From contig NZ_LUUB01000101.1 in assembly GCF_001641635.1 (NCBI RefSeq), positions 1,448 to 65,447 of the forward strand: a stretch of DNA of 64,000 nt, given 5' to 3'. This document shows, in pieces, positions 1-8,847 of this stretch. The position numbers and the translations under genes were made by a program. This stretch comes from Bradyrhizobium centrolobii (lineage in GTDB: Bacteria; Pseudomonadota; Alphaproteobacteria; Rhizobiales; Xanthobacteraceae). The notes below the pieces were generated by a model. That model was not told where the DNA came from. It saw nothing but the letters and a program-made list of their open reading frames with translations, and searched no databases. The stretch's first letter is position 1. Every line of letters begins with the position of its first letter.

Positions 1-1
1 C

Positions 2-1249
2 GGCGGGCTGACGCTTGCGCTCAGCCTGCATCAGATCGGCGTTCCCGTAAAGGTATTCGAGAGCGTTGCGGAACTGAAGCCGCTCGGCGTCGGCATCAAT
101 GTGCTGCCGCATGCGGTGCGCGAGCTGATCGAGCTCGGGCTGATGGACAAGCTCGATGCGAGCGGCGTGCGCACCCGCGAGCTCGCCTACTTCTCCAAGC
201 ACGGCAACCCGATCTGGAGCGAGCCGCGCGGACTGGAAGCCGGCTATAAATGGCCGCAATTCTCGATCCATCGCGGCATCCTGCAGCAGCTCCTGCTCGA
301 CACCGCGATCGAGCGGCTCGGCCGCGACAACATCCGGACCAGCCATCATCTGACCGGCTGGAGCGAAACCGCGGACGGCGTGCGCGCCGACTTCATCGAC
401 AGGGCAACCGGCAGGCCTGCCGGCGCCTACGAAGGCGCGATCCTGATCGCCGCCGATGGCATTCATTCCGCCGCGCGCGAAAAGCTCTATCCGCAGGAGG
501 GACCACCGATCTGGAACGGCCGCATCCTCTGGCGCGGCGTGACGCCGGCAAAGGCCTTCCTCACCGGCCGCACCATGATCATGGCCGGCCACGAGATCCT
601 GAAATTCGTCTGCTATCCGATCACGAAGGAACCGGACGCGTCCGGCAACCACCAGATCAACTGGGTCGCCGAGCGGCACATGCCGCCGACCTATCAGTGG
701 CGCCGCGAGGACTATAACCGCACCGCGCGGCTGGAAGAGTTCCTGCCCTGGTTCGAAAGCTGGCAGTTCGATTGGCTCGACGTGCCCGGCCTGATCCGGA
801 ACTGCCCGCACGCCTACGAGTATCCGCTGGTCGACCGCGATCCCGTGTCGCAATGGACCTTCGGCCGCGTCACACTGATGGGCGATGCGGCGCATCCGAT
901 GTATCCGATCGGATCGAACGGCGCCTCGCAGGCGATCCTCGATGCCCGCGTCATCACGCGCGAGATCCTGGCGCATGGACCGACGCAGGCGGCGCTGCTC
1001 GCCTATGAAGCCGAGCGCCGGCCGGCGACCACCGACCTCGTCCTGCTCAACCGCAAGAACGGCCCCGAGCAGGTGATGCAGCTCGTCGAGGAGCGCGCGC
1101 CCGACGGCTACAACGTCGTCACCGACGTGCTCTCGCAGAAGGAGCTGGAGGACATCGCCGCGAACTACAAGCGTGTCGCCGGCTTCCAGGTCGAAGCGCT
1201 GAATGCCAAGCCGCCGATCGTGAAGGCGGATGCGCGCGCCGGCACGTAG
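2..1249 (+). CDS. FAD-dependent monooxygenase / flavin oxidoreductase (5' end cut off)
   Basis: The reading frame is open from base 2, so the gene starts outside the window; a GTG at 101 is internal. The first visible residues (GGLTLALSLHQIG) are the end of the Rossmann GxGxxG FAD-binding motif. Near the C-terminus lies the second FAD motif, GRVTLMGDAAHPMYPIGSNG, typical of the UbiH/PhzS/salicylate hydroxylase group. The layout matches class A flavoprotein hydroxylases of about 410 residues, so roughly 10 residues are missing. The substrate cannot be read from sequence; such enzymes hydroxylate aromatic or heterocyclic compounds using NAD(P)H and O2. The gene ends at TAG and is followed by an intergenic repeat. 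Confidence 0.85.
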   Translation, partial: GGLTLALSLHQIGVPVKVFESVAELKPLGVGINVLPHAVRELIELGLMDKLDASGVRTRELAYFSKHGNPIWSEPRGLEAGYKWPQFSIHRGILQQLLLDTAIERLGRDNIRTSHHLTGWSETADGVRADFIDRATGRPAGAYEGAILIAADGIHSAAREKLYPQEGPPIWNGRILWRGVTPAKAFLTGRTMIMAGHEILKFVCYPITKEPDASGNHQINWVAERHMPPTYQWRREDYNRTARLEEFLPWFESWQFDWLDVPGLIRNCPHAYEYPLVDRDPVSQWTFGRVTLMGDAAHPMYPIGSNGASQAILDARVITREILAHGPTQAALLAYEAERRPATTDLVLLNRKNGPEQVMQLVEERAPDGYNVVTDVLSQKELEDIAANYKRVAGFQVEALNAKPPIVKADARAGT

Positions 1250-1278
1250 GTGATCGACTTCGCGAGGCGTTGACGCTG

Positions 1279-1438
1279 CACCCTCTCCCCTTGTGGGAGA
1301 GCGTGGCTTCGCGAAGCGAAGCCGGGTGAGGGGTCTCTCTCCGCGAGTCTCACTCTGAGTCTCACTCTAGATTTGAATTCGCGGAGAGAAACCCCTCATC
1401 CGGCGCTTCGCGCCACCTTCTCCCACAAGGGGAGAAGG
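1279..1438. repeat. Intergenic palindromic repeat, CTCTCCC-type
   Basis: Imperfect inverted repeat. The left half carries CCCTCTCCCCTTGTGGGAGAG and GAAGCGAAGCCGGGTGAGGGG-like sequence; the right half ends in its complement, CTTCTCCCACAAGGGGAGAA. Related elements occur at 13583, 47240 and 63361. It fills the space between the convergent monooxygenase and thioesterase genes and could fold into a long hairpin in either transcript. Confidence 0.8.
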
Positions 1439-1460
1439 AAGATGGAGTGCGTGGCGAGAC

Positions 1461-1880
1461 CTACCGCACGACCCTCGCCGCTTCCAGCAGCCGCTCGCTC
1501 GTCGTAGCCGTCGCAAGCACGGTGCCGTCCTCGGCCATCAGCTTGGCCTCGACGAAGGCGATGGTCTTGCCGAGTTGCGTCACCGTCGCCTCACCGATGA
1601 TCGTCCCGGGCTTTGCGGGGCTGAGGAAGTTCACGGTCATGCTGATGGTGGTGGTGTAGAGCCGGCCCTCGCTCATAACGAGCACGGCGGGCCCCATCGT
1701 GTCGTCGAGCATGGCCGAGAGCATGCCGCCCTGGATGAAGCCGGCGGGGTTGCAGAACTCGCGCTTTCCATCAAAGGCGAGCTTGATCCAGCCCTGCTCG
1801 GGGCGAGCATCGAGCAGGCGCCATCCCAACAGTTCGGCGCAGGGTGGTCTGGGAAAGTTGTCGAGCGCGGTCTTGACCAT
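1461..1880 (-). CDS. PaaI-type hotdog-fold thioesterase
   Basis: 139-residue protein with a central FIQGGMLSAMLDD segment, the hotdog helix of PaaI-like acyl-CoA thioesterases, where the usual HGG motif reads QGG. Family members hydrolyse acyl- or aryl-CoA thioesters. The start was set at ATG 1880 because GGAGG lies 5 nt upstream; the open frame continues 15 codons further but has no comparable ribosome site. It runs in the same direction as mutY, whose stop is 68 nt upstream, so co-transcription is possible. The substrate is unknown. Confidence 0.8.
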   Translation of the reverse strand: MVKTALDNFPRPPCAELLGWRLLDARPEQGWIKLAFDGKREFCNPAGFIQGGMLSAMLDDTMGPAVLVMSEGRLYTTTISMTVNFLSPAKPGTIIGEATVTQLGKTIAFVEAKLMAEDGTVLATATTSERLLEAARVVR

Positions 1881-1948
1881 GCGAGCCTCCGTTGCCGCTC
1901 GCTCGTAACGCAGGCCTGCTGACAACCTTGTGTCAGCAGGATGGTCGG

Positions 1949-3049
1949 CTAGCGGTCCAGCGCGTGCGCGATCACCTTGCGCATGACGTTGGGCAGCGCT
2001 TCGTCGGCAAGGGTCGCGATCGCCACCCAGCGCATGCCTTCTGGCGCACGCGTGCGGGCCTCGGCGCGGGCGGTGTAGACCACGAGCTCCAGCGGAAAAT
2101 GCGTGAAGACGTGGGTGACCACGCCGAGCCTCCGCTGCCAGCGTGAAAGTCCCTTCAGCTCCGGCGCCTGCTCTTTCGCCACCTTGTCGTCCTGACCGGC
2201 GAGCCAGTCCGAGCCCGGCACCTCGGTCATGCCGCCGAGCAATCCCTTCTCCGGCCGCGTGCGGACGAGGAGCTCGTCACCGCGCATGACGACGAAGGCG
2301 GCGCCGCGTCGTAACGTCCCACTCTTCTTCGGCGCCTTGCGCGGAAATGTTTCCTGCGTCGCTTGCGCACGCGCCGCGCAATCCTCATTCAGCGGACACA
2401 GTGAACAGGCCGGCTTCTTCGGCGTGCAGATCGAAGCACCGAGATCCATCAACGCCTGCGCACTATCGCCAGCGCGGGAGTCAGCGAGCAACGTCGCCGC
2501 CAATTGCCGGATCAGAGGTTTTGCCTGGGGCAGCTCCTCCTCGACGGCGAACAGGCGCGACACCACCCGCTCGATATTGCCGTCGACCGGCATGGTGCGG
2601 CGGTCGAAAGCGATCGCGGCGATCGCCGCCGCCGTGTAGGGCCCGATGCCCGGCAGCGCGCGCAGCCCTTCCTCCGTGTCTGGAAACTCGCCGCCATGGT
2701 CTCGCGCGACGGCCACCGCGCAGGCATAGAGGTTGCGCGCACGCGAGTAATAGCCGAGCCCGGCCCACATCCGCAGCACGTCATCGAGCGAAGCCCGCCC
2801 GAGCGCCGTGACATCCGGCCAGCGCGCGACGAATTTTTCGAAATACGGCCCGACGGCTTTCACCGTGGTCTGCTGGAGCATGATCTCCGACAGCCAGACG
2901 CGGTAGGGATCCGCCGTCTCGCCCGGCGCCGCGCGCCACGGCAGCCTGCGGCGATGGCGGTCGTACCAGTCGAGCAGCAATTTGGGGCGGGCCGGCGAGG
3001 TGTTCGCCGCCGGACTCCGTTCCTTCTTGAGCGCCATCGGTGAGGGCAT
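1949..3049 (-). CDS. mutY: A/G-specific adenine DNA glycosylase MutY
   Basis: 366 residues, the normal MutY length. It removes adenine mispaired with 8-oxoguanine in DNA. Seen in order: the EIMLQQTTV helix, the helix-hairpin-helix LPGIGPYTAAAI, the catalytic aspartate segment MPVDGNIERV, and the 4Fe-4S loop C-x6-C-x2-C-x5-C in CTPKKPACSLCPLNEDC. The C-terminal third is the Nudix-like domain that recognises 8-oxoG. It is divergent from the higBA/DUF721/dsbA/smc group; the mutY, DUF721, DsbA, SMC order is common in Rhizobiales. Confidence 0.97.
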   Translation of the reverse strand: MPSPMALKKERSPAANTSPARPKLLLDWYDRHRRRLPWRAAPGETADPYRVWLSEIMLQQTTVKAVGPYFEKFVARWPDVTALGRASLDDVLRMWAGLGYYSRARNLYACAVAVARDHGGEFPDTEEGLRALPGIGPYTAAAIAAIAFDRRTMPVDGNIERVVSRLFAVEEELPQAKPLIRQLAATLLADSRAGDSAQALMDLGASICTPKKPACSLCPLNEDCAARAQATQETFPRKAPKKSGTLRRGAAFVVMRGDELLVRTRPEKGLLGGMTEVPGSDWLAGQDDKVAKEQAPELKGLSRWQRRLGVVTHVFTHFPLELVVYTARAEARTRAPEGMRWVAIATLADEALPNVMRKVIAHALDR

Positions 3050-3132
3050 TCGCCTTTACTAAAGAAGGATTCGTCCTGTGGCCAGCGCGACCAGAACATT
3101 GCGCCCTATAACGCCCTACGTTATACACGAAC

Positions 3133-3415
3133 ATGATCCAGAGCTTCGCAAACGCCGAGACAGAGTTGATCTGGTCCGGGCGTCGAAGTCGAAAATTGCC
3201 GCCCGACATTCAGAATGCCGCTTTGCGGAAGCTGCGTCTGTTGAATCAGGCACGGGTTTTGGCCGATCTGAGGGTTCCCCGGCAATCGGCTCGAGGCCCT
3301 GAAAGCCGACCGTCACGGCCAACATCCGATCCGGATCAACGATCAGTGGCGCTTCTGCTTTGTTTGGGACGAGGGAGGACCGAGAGATGTCGAAATCGTC
3401 GACTACCACAGCTAA
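3133..3415 (+). pseudogene. higB: HigB/RelE-type toxin, frameshifted
   Basis: The first 49 codons (3133-3279) encode an N-terminus typical of HigB killer proteins (MIQSFANAETE, LPPDIQNAALRKLRLL). Family homology then continues only in the +1 frame, from GGC at 3281 to TAA at 3413-3415, with GNRLEALKADRHGQHPIRIN and NDQWRFCFVW followed by DVEIVDY. The break lies in the run GTTCCCCGG at 3274-3282. Relative to the family's VPPGNRLE, one proline codon less one base appears lost (2 nt deleted, or 1 nt gained). Without a frameshift, translation runs into an unrelated tail. The toxin is therefore probably inactive unless the ribosome shifts +1 at CCC-C. It overlaps the start of higA. Confidence 0.85.
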
Positions 3416-3710
3416 GACCGGGTTACTCCGCAATCCCCACCCGGGCGAAATCCTGCTGGAGGAGTTTTTGAAACCCATGGATCTCAGCCAGAACGCGCTG
3501 GCGCGCGCCGTTCACGTGCCGCCGCGGCGCATCAACGAAATCGTCCTCGGCAAGCGTGACATCACGGCAGATACGGACCTGCGGCTCGCCCGTTATTTTG
3601 GTCTATCGGAAGGCTTTTTCCTGGGGCTGCAGATGGACTACGATCTCATGCAACGACGGCGCGAGATCGACCGCGACCTGAAGTCCATCCGCCCTCGCGC
3701 GGCAGCATAG
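3387..3710 (+). CDS. higA: HigA-type antitoxin, XRE family
   Basis: 107 residues with an N-terminal lead (NPHPGEILLEEFL) and a helix-turn-helix (LSQNALARAVHVPPRRINEIVLGKR) typical of HigA/VapI antitoxins, then the conserved YFGLSEGFFLGLQMDYDL. It neutralises the HigB RNase and represses its own operon. ATG 3387 was chosen over an upstream TTG (3360): it overlaps the last codons of higB by 29 nt, is preceded by a GGAGG stretch at 3374, and gives the usual length. The antitoxin is intact although its toxin is frameshifted. Confidence 0.9.
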   Translation: MSKSSTTTAKTGLLRNPHPGEILLEEFLKPMDLSQNALARAVHVPPRRINEIVLGKRDITADTDLRLARYFGLSEGFFLGLQMDYDLMQRRREIDRDLKSIRPRAAA

Positions 3711-3719
3711 CTGGCCCCC

Positions 3720-4199
3720 ATGTCCAAACCCGGCCCCATCAGCGCCAAGCCGCTTTCGATTCTCCTCAACGATGTCTTCGCCGAGGCCTATGCCAAGCAG
3801 GGCTTTGCCGCGCGCGAGCTGGTGACGCGGTGGGCGCAGATCGCCGGGCCGGAGATCGCAGCCCATGCGGAGCCATTGAAGATGCGATGGCCGCGGCCGG
3901 TGGAGGGCCAGCCGCAGGAGCCGGCGACGCTGGTGCTGCGGGTCGAGGGGCCGATGGCGCTGGAAATCCAGCACTCCGCCGACGTCATCCTGGAACGGGT
4001 CAACCGCTTCCTCGGCTGGAGCGCGGTCGGCAAGCTCGCCTTCCGCCAGGCCCCCCTGTCACGGTCCCGGCGACCGGTCAGGCCCGGCCCGCCGGACCCG
4101 AAGACGGTCGCCAAGGTGGCGGAGAGCCTCACCGACATCGAAGATGAACAATTGAAGACGGCGCTGGCGCGCCTCGGGGCCGCAATCAAGCGAAATTGA
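3720..4199 (+). CDS. DUF721 (DciA-like) domain protein
   Basis: 159 residues. The N-terminal part (LNDVFAEAYAKQGFAARELV, then WAQIAGPEIAAHAEPLKM) is the DUF721 fold. DUF721 includes DciA, the ancestral loader of the DnaB replicative helicase, so a role in DNA metabolism is plausible but not shown here. The middle (LVLRVEGPMALEIQHSADVI) is also family-typical. It begins 9 nt after higA and lies just before the DsbA-like gene and smc, the conserved rhizobial neighbourhood. Confidence 0.85.
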   Translation: MSKPGPISAKPLSILLNDVFAEAYAKQGFAARELVTRWAQIAGPEIAAHAEPLKMRWPRPVEGQPQEPATLVLRVEGPMALEIQHSADVILERVNRFLGWSAVGKLAFRQAPLSRSRRPVRPGPPDPKTVAKVAESLTDIEDEQLKTALARLGAAIKRN

Positions 4200-4327
4200 G
4201 CCTTATTGCGCGCCTAATCTGGACCCGTCCTTGCGGCTCGCCATTGCCTCAAACGACGTTTCAAGCTAGCGACAGGCCGCCCGAGAAGGGAACCTCGGGC
4301 GAGACCACGCCAATCCGGGAGCCGACC

Positions 4328-4984
4328 TTGATCATCACCCGCCGCGCCTTCACCACGATGCTGTCGCTGACCGGGCTTGCTGCGCTTGCCGGGTTCTCTC
4401 CGCTGCGGTTCATCACCGAGGCCATGGCGCAGACCGCCGCCGATGTGGCCAAGCCGGTGTCGCTGTCCGACATGGCGCTGGGCCCGAAGGATGCAGCGGT
4501 CACGATCACCGAATTCGCCTCGATGACCTGCCCGCACTGCGCCGCCTTCAACGAGCAGGTGTTCCCCAAGATCAAGTCGGAATACATCGACACCGGCAAG
4601 GTGCGTTACATCTTCCGCGAGTTCCCGCTCGACATCAAAGCCGCCGCCGGCTCGATGCTGTCGCGCTGCATCGCCAATGGCGACGCGCAGAAATATTTCG
4701 CGGTGACCGACATGCTGTTCCGCCAGCAGAGCGACTGGGTGACGAAGAACACTACGGAGACGCTGACGCGGATCGGCAAGCAGGCCGGACTCACCCAGCA
4801 GCAGGTCGAGGCCTGCCTGAAGGACCAGGCGTTGCTCGACAAGATCGCCGCCGACCAGAAATATGCGAGCGACGTCTTGAAGGTCGATTCCACGCCGACC
4901 TTCTTCATCAACGGCGAGAAGATCAAGGGCGAGGCCTCGTTCGAGGAATTCGCGAAGAAGATCAACCCGCTGCTCAAGACCTGA
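4328..4984 (+). CDS. DsbA-family thiol:disulfide oxidoreductase, exported
   Basis: 218 residues from TTG 4328, chosen because GGGAG lies 6 nt upstream and the protein then starts directly with its export signal (ITRRAF, hydrophobic stretch to AMAQ), possibly a Tat signal. An in-frame TTG at 4196 would add a run of atypical sequence. The active site is C68-P-H-C71 in MTCPHCAAF, followed by the DSTPTFFING cis-proline loop of DsbA/BdbD-type thioredoxin folds. It should oxidise or isomerise cysteine pairs in periplasmic proteins. Confidence 0.9.
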   Translation: MIITRRAFTTMLSLTGLAALAGFSPLRFITEAMAQTAADVAKPVSLSDMALGPKDAAVTITEFASMTCPHCAAFNEQVFPKIKSEYIDTGKVRYIFREFPLDIKAAAGSMLSRCIANGDAQKYFAVTDMLFRQQSDWVTKNTTETLTRIGKQAGLTQQQVEACLKDQALLDKIAADQKYASDVLKVDSTPTFFINGEKIKGEASFEEFAKKINPLLKT

Positions 4985-5214
4985 TTTGAGAAGTGATTCG
5001 CGCGCGCGAGGCCTGATTCGCGTAGCTCTAGCCGTATCATTCCCGTCACAAATCCCTTGGGAAAAGCGGCTTTCGCAGGTTGCCCTCGCCGCGCGGCGCG
5101 GCCATTGTCCAGCCGCATGAGTTGCCTTGAGCGACTCGTCCAGACAGCGACATTGCCTTCTATGGTATTGTCCCGGCAGGGAGATTCGCGCCCTGTCAAC
5201 AGAGATGCGTGTTT

Positions 5215-8200
5215 ATGAAGATCACCCGCCTGCGCCTTCATGGCTTCAAGTCTTTCGTTGAGCCCACCGACTTCGTGATCGAGGCCGGCCTGACCGGCGT
5301 GGTCGGGCCCAACGGCTGCGGTAAGTCGAATCTGGTGGAAGCGCTGCGCTGGGCGATGGGCGAGACCTCGCACAAATCGCTGCGCGCGGCCGATATGGAC
5401 GCGGTGATCTTCGCAGGCTCCGGCAACCGCCCGGCACGCAACCACGCCGAAGTGACGATGACGATCGACAACGCCGATCGCACCGCGCCGGCGGCGATGA
5501 ACGACAGCCAGCTTCTTGAAATCTCCCGCCGCATCGAGCGCGAGGCCGGCTCGGTCTATCGCATCAATGGCCGCGACGTGCGGGCCCGCGACGTGCAGAT
5601 CCTGTTTGCCGATGCCGCCACCGGCGCGCGCTCGCCGGCCCTCGTCCACCAGGGCAAGATCGGCGAGATCATCCAGGCCAAGCCCGAGCAGCGCCGCCGC
5701 GTGCTGGAAGACGCCGCCGGCGTCGCCGGCCTCCACGCCCGCCGCCACGAAGCCGAGCTGCGGCTGAAGGCGGCCGAAACCAACCTCACCCGCGTCGAGG
5801 ACGTGATCGGTCAGCTCTCCGGCCAGATGGAAGGCCTGAAGAAGCAGGCCCGCCAGGCCGTGCGCTATCGCGAGGTCGCGGCCAAGGTCCGCAAAGCGGA
5901 AGCGACGCTGTTCCATCTGCGCTGCATCGGGGCCCATGCCGAGGTCAACGATTCCGGCCAGACCCATGATCTCGCTGTCCGCGAGATGGCTGAGCGCACC
6001 CAGCACCAGGCGGAGGCCGCCCGCATCCAGGCGATCCGCGCCGCGGAGATGCCGGCGCTGCGCGACGCCGAAGCCCGCGCCGCGGCCGGGCTCCAGCGTC
6101 TGACCAATGCACGCGAACTGCTCGATCGCGAGGAAGAGCGCGCCAAGGAGCGCGTCGCCGAGCTCGAGCGCCGGCTGACGCAGTTCGAAGGCGACATCGC
6201 CCGCGCCCAGCAGCAGACCATGGACGCCGACGTCGCGCTGCAGCGGCTCGACACCGAAGACGCCGAGCTGAAGGAAGAGATCAAGTCGCGCGTCGAGAAG
6301 CGCTCCGGCGTCGATGAGCGCGTGGCCGAGGCCGAGGCGACGCTCGCCGAAGTCGAGCAGCGCTTCGCCGAGCTCACCACTTCGCTCGCCGACCTCACGG
6401 CCAAGCGCAACCAGCTCGAGGCGAATGTCCGCACCCACCGCGACAAGCTCGCCCGACTCGATCAGGAAATCGCGAATGTCGCTGCCGAGGAGCAGAAGCT
6501 CGCGGAGGAGACCGGCGGCTTCGGCGATCTCGACGAGCTGACCGCGGCGGTCGAGAACGCGGAACAGACGCTCGTGGCCTCGGAAGCCGCAGCCCAGGCG
6601 AGCGAAGCCGCCCATGTCGCCGCGCGCCAGACGCTGGAATCCTCGCGCTCGCCGCTGAACGAGGCCGACAAGCGCGTGCAGCGGCTCGAGACCGAGGCGC
6701 GCACGATCTCCAAGATCGTCAACGGCGAGACCAAGAATCTGTGGCCGCCGATCATCGACGGCATCACCGTCGACAAGGGTTTTGAAAAGGCGATCGGTGC
6801 CGCACTCGGCGACGATCTCGACGCGCCGGTCGATCCGTCGGCGCCGATGCGCTGGACCAATGCCGGCGTCACCGAAGGCGATCCGGCGCTGCCCGACGGC
6901 GTCGTGCCGCTCGCCAACCATGTGCAGGCGCCGGCCGAGCTGGCGCGCCGCCTCGCACAGATCGGCGTGGTGCCGCGCGAGCGCGGCGCGGAGCTGGTCT
7001 CGCAGCTCAAGACCGGCCAGCGGCTGGTCTCGCCCGAGGGCGACGTCTGGCGCTGGGACGGTTTTGTCGCGGCAGCTCACGCGCCGACCGGCGCGGCCCG
7101 GCGTCTTGCCGAGCGCGCCCGCCTCGTCGACATCGAGAACGAGCTTGAGCAGGCCCGCATCGACGCGCAGATCAAGCGTCAGGCGCTGGAGAATGCCGAG
7201 GCCGAACTGCAGATGGCCGCCAGCACTGAAGGCGCCTCGCGTGAAGCCTGGCGCGCCGCGCAGCGCGAGCTGAACGCCGCGCGCGAGCGCCATGCCACGG
7301 CCGAACGCGAGATCAACCGTCGCGCCGCCCGCAAATCGGCGCTCATCGAGGCGCACAGCCGCCTCGCCGCCGACCGCGCCGAGGCCGAAGCCGCGCATGA
7401 ATATGCGGCGGCCGCGATCACCGAACTCCCGTCGAGCGAAGACACCGAAACCCAGCTCGCCGCCGTTCGCAGCGACATCGAGGGCCATCGCCGCATGGCG
7501 GCCCAGGTCCGCGCCGAGGCACAGGCGCTGGCGCGCGAAGCGGAGCTCGCCGACCGCCGCGTGCAGGCGATCCTCGCCGAGCGGACCGAGTGGCAGAACC
7601 GCAAGGGGAGCGCGACCTCCCACATCGACACCATCCAGGCCCGCATCACCGAGGTCTCGATCGAGCGCAGCGATCTCGAAAACGCGCCGGCCGTGTTCGC
7701 CGAGAAGCGCAGCGCGCTGATCACCGAGATCGAATACGCCGAGAACGAGCGCCGCATCGCTGCCGATGCGCTTGCGACCGCGGAAACCGCCATGGCAGAG
7801 ACCGACCGCGCCGCGAAGTTGACGCTCGAAGCGCTGTCGAGCGCACGCGAGGCGACCGCGCGCGCCGAGGAGCGCATGGAAGGCGCGCGGCGCCGGCTCG
7901 AGGACATCGAGCGCGAAATCCGCGACATGCTGGAAGTCGAGCCGCAGGCCGTCGCGGGCCTCGCCGAGATCGAGCCCGGCGCCGAGTTGCCGCCGCTGCA
8001 CGAGATCGAGGAGGATCTCGAAAAGATGCGCCGCGACCGCGAGCGCCTGGGTGCGGTGAACCTGCGCGCCGAGGAAGAGCTGCGCGAGGTCGAGGGCCAG
8101 CACACCGGCCTGGTCACCGAGCGCGACGACCTCGTCGAAGCCATCAAGCGGCTGCGCCAGGGCATCCAGAGCCTCAACAAGGAGGCCCGCGAGCGGCTGT

Positions 8201-8679
8201 TGACCTCGTTCGAGGTCGTCAACAACCACTTCAAGCGCCTGTTCGTCGAGCTGTTCGGCGGCGGTGAGGCGGCGCTGCATCTGATCGAGAGCGACGACCC
8301 GCTGGAGGCCGGACTCGAGATCATCGCAAAGCCCCCGGGCAAGAAGCCGCAGACGCTGTCGCTGCTCTCGGGCGGCGAACAGGCGCTCACCGCCATGGCG
8401 CTGATCTTCGCGGTGTTCCTCACCAACCCGTCGCCGATCTGCGTGCTGGACGAAGTCGACGCACCGCTCGACGATCACAACGTCGAGCGCTATTGCAACC
8501 TGCTGCACGAGATGACCGGCTCGACCGACACGCGCTTCATCATCATCACGCACAATCCGATCACGATGGCGCGGATGAACCGGCTGTTCGGCGTTACCAT
8601 GGCCGAGCGCGGCGTCTCGCAGCTCGTATCGGTGAGCCTGCAAGAAGCCGTCGACATCCTCGACCAGAACGTGGCGTGA
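5215..8679 (+). CDS. smc: Chromosome segregation ATPase SMC
   Basis: 1154 residues from ATG 5215; an in-frame GTG lies two codons earlier. SMC forms the condensin ring with ScpA/ScpB and compacts and segregates the chromosome. Visible: Walker A GPNGCGKS at 31-38, a first long coiled coil rich in Ala, Glu and Arg (about 160-500), a hinge around 510-650, a second coiled coil, the ABC signature LSLLSGGEQALTAMAL near 1048, and Walker B VLDEVDAPLDDHN near 1078. The strand opposite carries an accidental ORF of 1376 codons. The 230 bp before the gene show no clear terminator or regulatory site. Confidence 0.97.
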   Translation: MKITRLRLHGFKSFVEPTDFVIEAGLTGVVGPNGCGKSNLVEALRWAMGETSHKSLRAADMDAVIFAGSGNRPARNHAEVTMTIDNADRTAPAAMNDSQLLEISRRIEREAGSVYRINGRDVRARDVQILFADAATGARSPALVHQGKIGEIIQAKPEQRRRVLEDAAGVAGLHARRHEAELRLKAAETNLTRVEDVIGQLSGQMEGLKKQARQAVRYREVAAKVRKAEATLFHLRCIGAHAEVNDSGQTHDLAVREMAERTQHQAEAARIQAIRAAEMPALRDAEARAAAGLQRLTNARELLDREEERAKERVAELERRLTQFEGDIARAQQQTMDADVALQRLDTEDAELKEEIKSRVEKRSGVDERVAEAEATLAEVEQRFAELTTSLADLTAKRNQLEANVRTHRDKLARLDQEIANVAAEEQKLAEETGGFGDLDELTAAVENAEQTLVASEAAAQASEAAHVAARQTLESSRSPLNEADKRVQRLETEARTISKIVNGETKNLWPPIIDGITVDKGFEKAIGAALGDDLDAPVDPSAPMRWTNAGVTEGDPALPDGVVPLANHVQAPAELARRLAQIGVVPRERGAELVSQLKTGQRLVSPEGDVWRWDGFVAAAHAPTGAARRLAERARLVDIENELEQARIDAQIKRQALENAEAELQMAASTEGASREAWRAAQRELNAARERHATAEREINRRAARKSALIEAHSRLAADRAEAEAAHEYAAAAITELPSSEDTETQLAAVRSDIEGHRRMAAQVRAEAQALAREAELADRRVQAILAERTEWQNRKGSATSHIDTIQARITEVSIERSDLENAPAVFAEKRSALITEIEYAENERRIAADALATAETAMAETDRAAKLTLEALSSAREATARAEERMEGARRRLEDIEREIRDMLEVEPQAVAGLAEIEPGAELPPLHEIEEDLEKMRRDRERLGAVNLRAEEELREVEGQHTGLVTERDDLVEAIKRLRQGIQSLNKEARERLLTSFEVVNNHFKRLFVELFGGGEAALHLIESDDPLEAGLEIIAKPPGKKPQTLSLLSGGEQALTAMALIFAVFLTNPSPICVLDEVDAPLDDHNVERYCNLLHEMTGSTDTRFIIITHNPITMARMNRLFGVTMAERGVSQLVSVSLQEAVDILDQNVA

Positions 8680-8689
8680 GATTTCGGGC

Positions 8690-8730
8690 GTCATTCCGGG
8701 GCTCGCGAAGCGAGAACCCGGAATCTCGCG
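8690..8730. repeat. Half copy of GTCATTCCGGGG-type intergenic repeat
   Basis: Contains GTCATTCCGGGGCTCGCGAA and GAACCCGGAATC, the left half of the longer element seen complete at 10556, 14345, 17710, 40516 and 49277. It begins 11 nt after the smc stop and is joined directly to a second repeat family at 8745. Confidence 0.75.
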
Positions 8731-8744
8731 CCGCAAGCATTGAC

Positions 8745-8842
8745 GTCATCATCCGCGAAGGCGGATGATCCAGTACGCCGCGGCCTCTCGGTTGACGGCA
8801 TTGTCTCGGAGTACTGGATGCCCCGCCTGCGCGGGGCATGAC
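8745..8842. repeat. GTCAT...CCAGTACGCCGCGG-type intergenic repeat
   Basis: Inverted-repeat element with the core ATCCAGTACGCCGCGGCCTC and the mirror GGAGTACTGGATGCCCCGC, closing with GGGGCATGAC. Close copies lie at 44944 and 52687. It ends 5 nt before the ATG of the Rsm22-like gene, so it occupies the position where a promoter and ribosome site would be expected. Confidence 0.8.
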
Positions 8843-8847
8843 CACGG

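Noticed and set aside
4196..4327. N-terminal extension of the DsbA-like protein from TTG 4196
   Set aside because: The extra 44 codons precede the export signal and overlap the DUF721 stop. TTG 4328 has a good ribosome site and places the signal at the N-terminus.
4606..8736. 1376-codon open frame on the minus strand opposite smc
   Set aside because: It mirrors the smc codons, is rich in Leu/Arg/Asp/Gly from antisense of GC-rich codons, and has no domain. The plus-strand SMC motifs are complete.
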